From assembly GCA_017457545.1 (NCBI GenBank), contig JAFTHF010000171.1:1-6273 (forward strand): a DNA stretch of 6,273 nucleotides, read 5' to 3'. Shown piece after piece: positions 5,770 to 6,273 of the stretch. The notes beneath the pieces were generated by a model, which worked only from the letters and a program-made list of their open reading frames with translations, did no database searches and was not told where the DNA came from. The number at the start of each line of letters is the position of its first letter. Position 1 is the first letter of the stretch. Made by a program: the position numbers and the translations under genes. This DNA comes from Clostridia bacterium (lineage in GTDB: Bacteria; Bacillota_A; Clostridia; Oscillospirales; CAG-272).

Positions 5770-6273
5770 ATGAAAGAAATTTTTAAAGTAAATAAGCTTG
5801 AAAACGGTCTTGTGCTTGATGCAAGCTGGAATGGTAATGTATGCTCATTTTCTGTAACAAATATATCAGATAAGGAGCAGAGGCTTGGAGATATTATACT
5901 TCTTACTGCCGATATGCCCTTTAGTGCAGATACCAGGTTTTACGGAGAGGGCTATAACATGCTTTCTCAGTACGGTGGCACTATAAGTGACTTTAAGCTT
6001 CTTGGCTCATTCAGCGATTATGATCACTACAAATTCAAAAGGCCTGATGGAATAAATCAGGTTTACAATATGGCAATTTTCTTTCCGGAGAATGAGCTTC
6101 CGCTTCTTGTGGGGTTTTCATCCTGTCATCGCTTTAACGGTTGGATTCGCTTTAACGAGAAAACAATTCAGCTTGTTTTGAACGGTGAAAATATTAAAAT
6201 CGTCGCAGGAGAAAAAATAAAGCTAGATCAGACATATATAGCTAAAGGCAAAAGAAACGATGTGCTAAACAGC
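5770..6273 (+). CDS. Probable GH36-like alpha-galactosidase, N-terminal part (runs off window)
   Basis: An open frame of 168 codons starts at ATG 5770, with AGAGG at 5760-5764 five nt upstream, and has no stop before the window ends. The visible part looks like the N-terminal beta-sandwich of GH36-like alpha-galactosidases. Recognisable stretches are DTRFYGEGYNMLSQYGGT (about 54-71), HYKFKRPDG, VYNMAIFF, LLVGFSSCHRFNGWIRF (about 112-128) and a segment with AGEKIKLDQTYI (about 146-157). The TIM barrel and catalytic aspartates would lie downstream, so neither activity nor specificity can be checked. There is no signal peptide, so a cytoplasmic enzyme is expected. It probably shares a transcript with the phosphoesterase. 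It could instead be another glycosidase with a similar N-terminal domain; the family call rests on remembered resemblance of short stretches. Confidence 0.55.
   Translation, partial: MKEIFKVNKLENGLVLDASWNGNVCSFSVTNISDKEQRLGDIILLTADMPFSADTRFYGEGYNMLSQYGGTISDFKLLGSFSDYDHYKFKRPDGINQVYNMAIFFPENELPLLVGFSSCHRFNGWIRFNEKTIQLVLNGENIKIVAGEKIKLDQTYIAKGKRNDVLNS

Noticed and set aside
1..6273. CRISPR array, insertion sequence, tRNA, toxin-antitoxin or phage defence genes
   Set aside because: No spaced direct repeats of CRISPR size, transposase motifs, terminal inverted repeats, tRNA-like folds or defence domains were seen. The window is almost fully covered by metabolic and membrane genes.

Overview
The window looks like a chromosomal segment of an uncultured or poorly characterised Clostridia-type Firmicute, probably gut-associated. 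The reasons are its AT-rich composition, strong AGGAG-type ribosome binding sites, short intergenic gaps, a YitT-DUF2179 membrane protein, a Gram-positive style lipoprotein and a GH2 beta-glucuronidase of gut type. This is inferred from style and gene content; no rRNA or other phylogenetic marker is present.

Layout. A plus-strand cluster occupies about 6-2762: a short-chain dehydrogenase/reductase (SDR), a CE15-like alpha/beta hydrolase starting 2 nt after the SDR stop, and a YitT family membrane protein 16 nt further on. It ends at a symmetrical bidirectional terminator (2772-2799). The same terminator serves the convergent minus-strand gene for a GH2 beta-glucuronidase (2806-4536), whose catalytic glutamates and glucuronate-recognising N-x-K motif are all visible. 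A 155-bp divergent control region (4537-4691) separates it from a second plus-strand cluster. That region holds candidate promoters for both directions, a perfect 14-bp palindrome over the glucuronidase -10, a small inverted repeat between the promoters and three helically phased TTGTAA hexamers. The second cluster is a lipoprotein metallophosphoesterase (4692-5759) and, 10 nt later, the N-terminal part of a probable GH36-like alpha-galactosidase that runs off the window edge.

How it may fit together. The glucuronidase, the CE15-like esterase and the GH36-like protein point to a small carbohydrate or glycoconjugate utilisation locus. None of those three has a signal peptide in the visible sequence, so they would act on imported small glycosides or glucuronides in the cytoplasm. 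Only the phosphoesterase is predicted to be exported and lipid-anchored. The SDR could act on a released aglycone or sugar, but its substrate cannot be read from sequence. No transporter for a glycan and no transcriptional regulator lies in the window.

I found no evidence for a radically new system, mobile element, CRISPR array or RNA gene. The points most worth following are the cytoplasmic CE15-like enzyme with an altered acid position, the glucuronidase with a short active-site loop, and the structured divergent control region.
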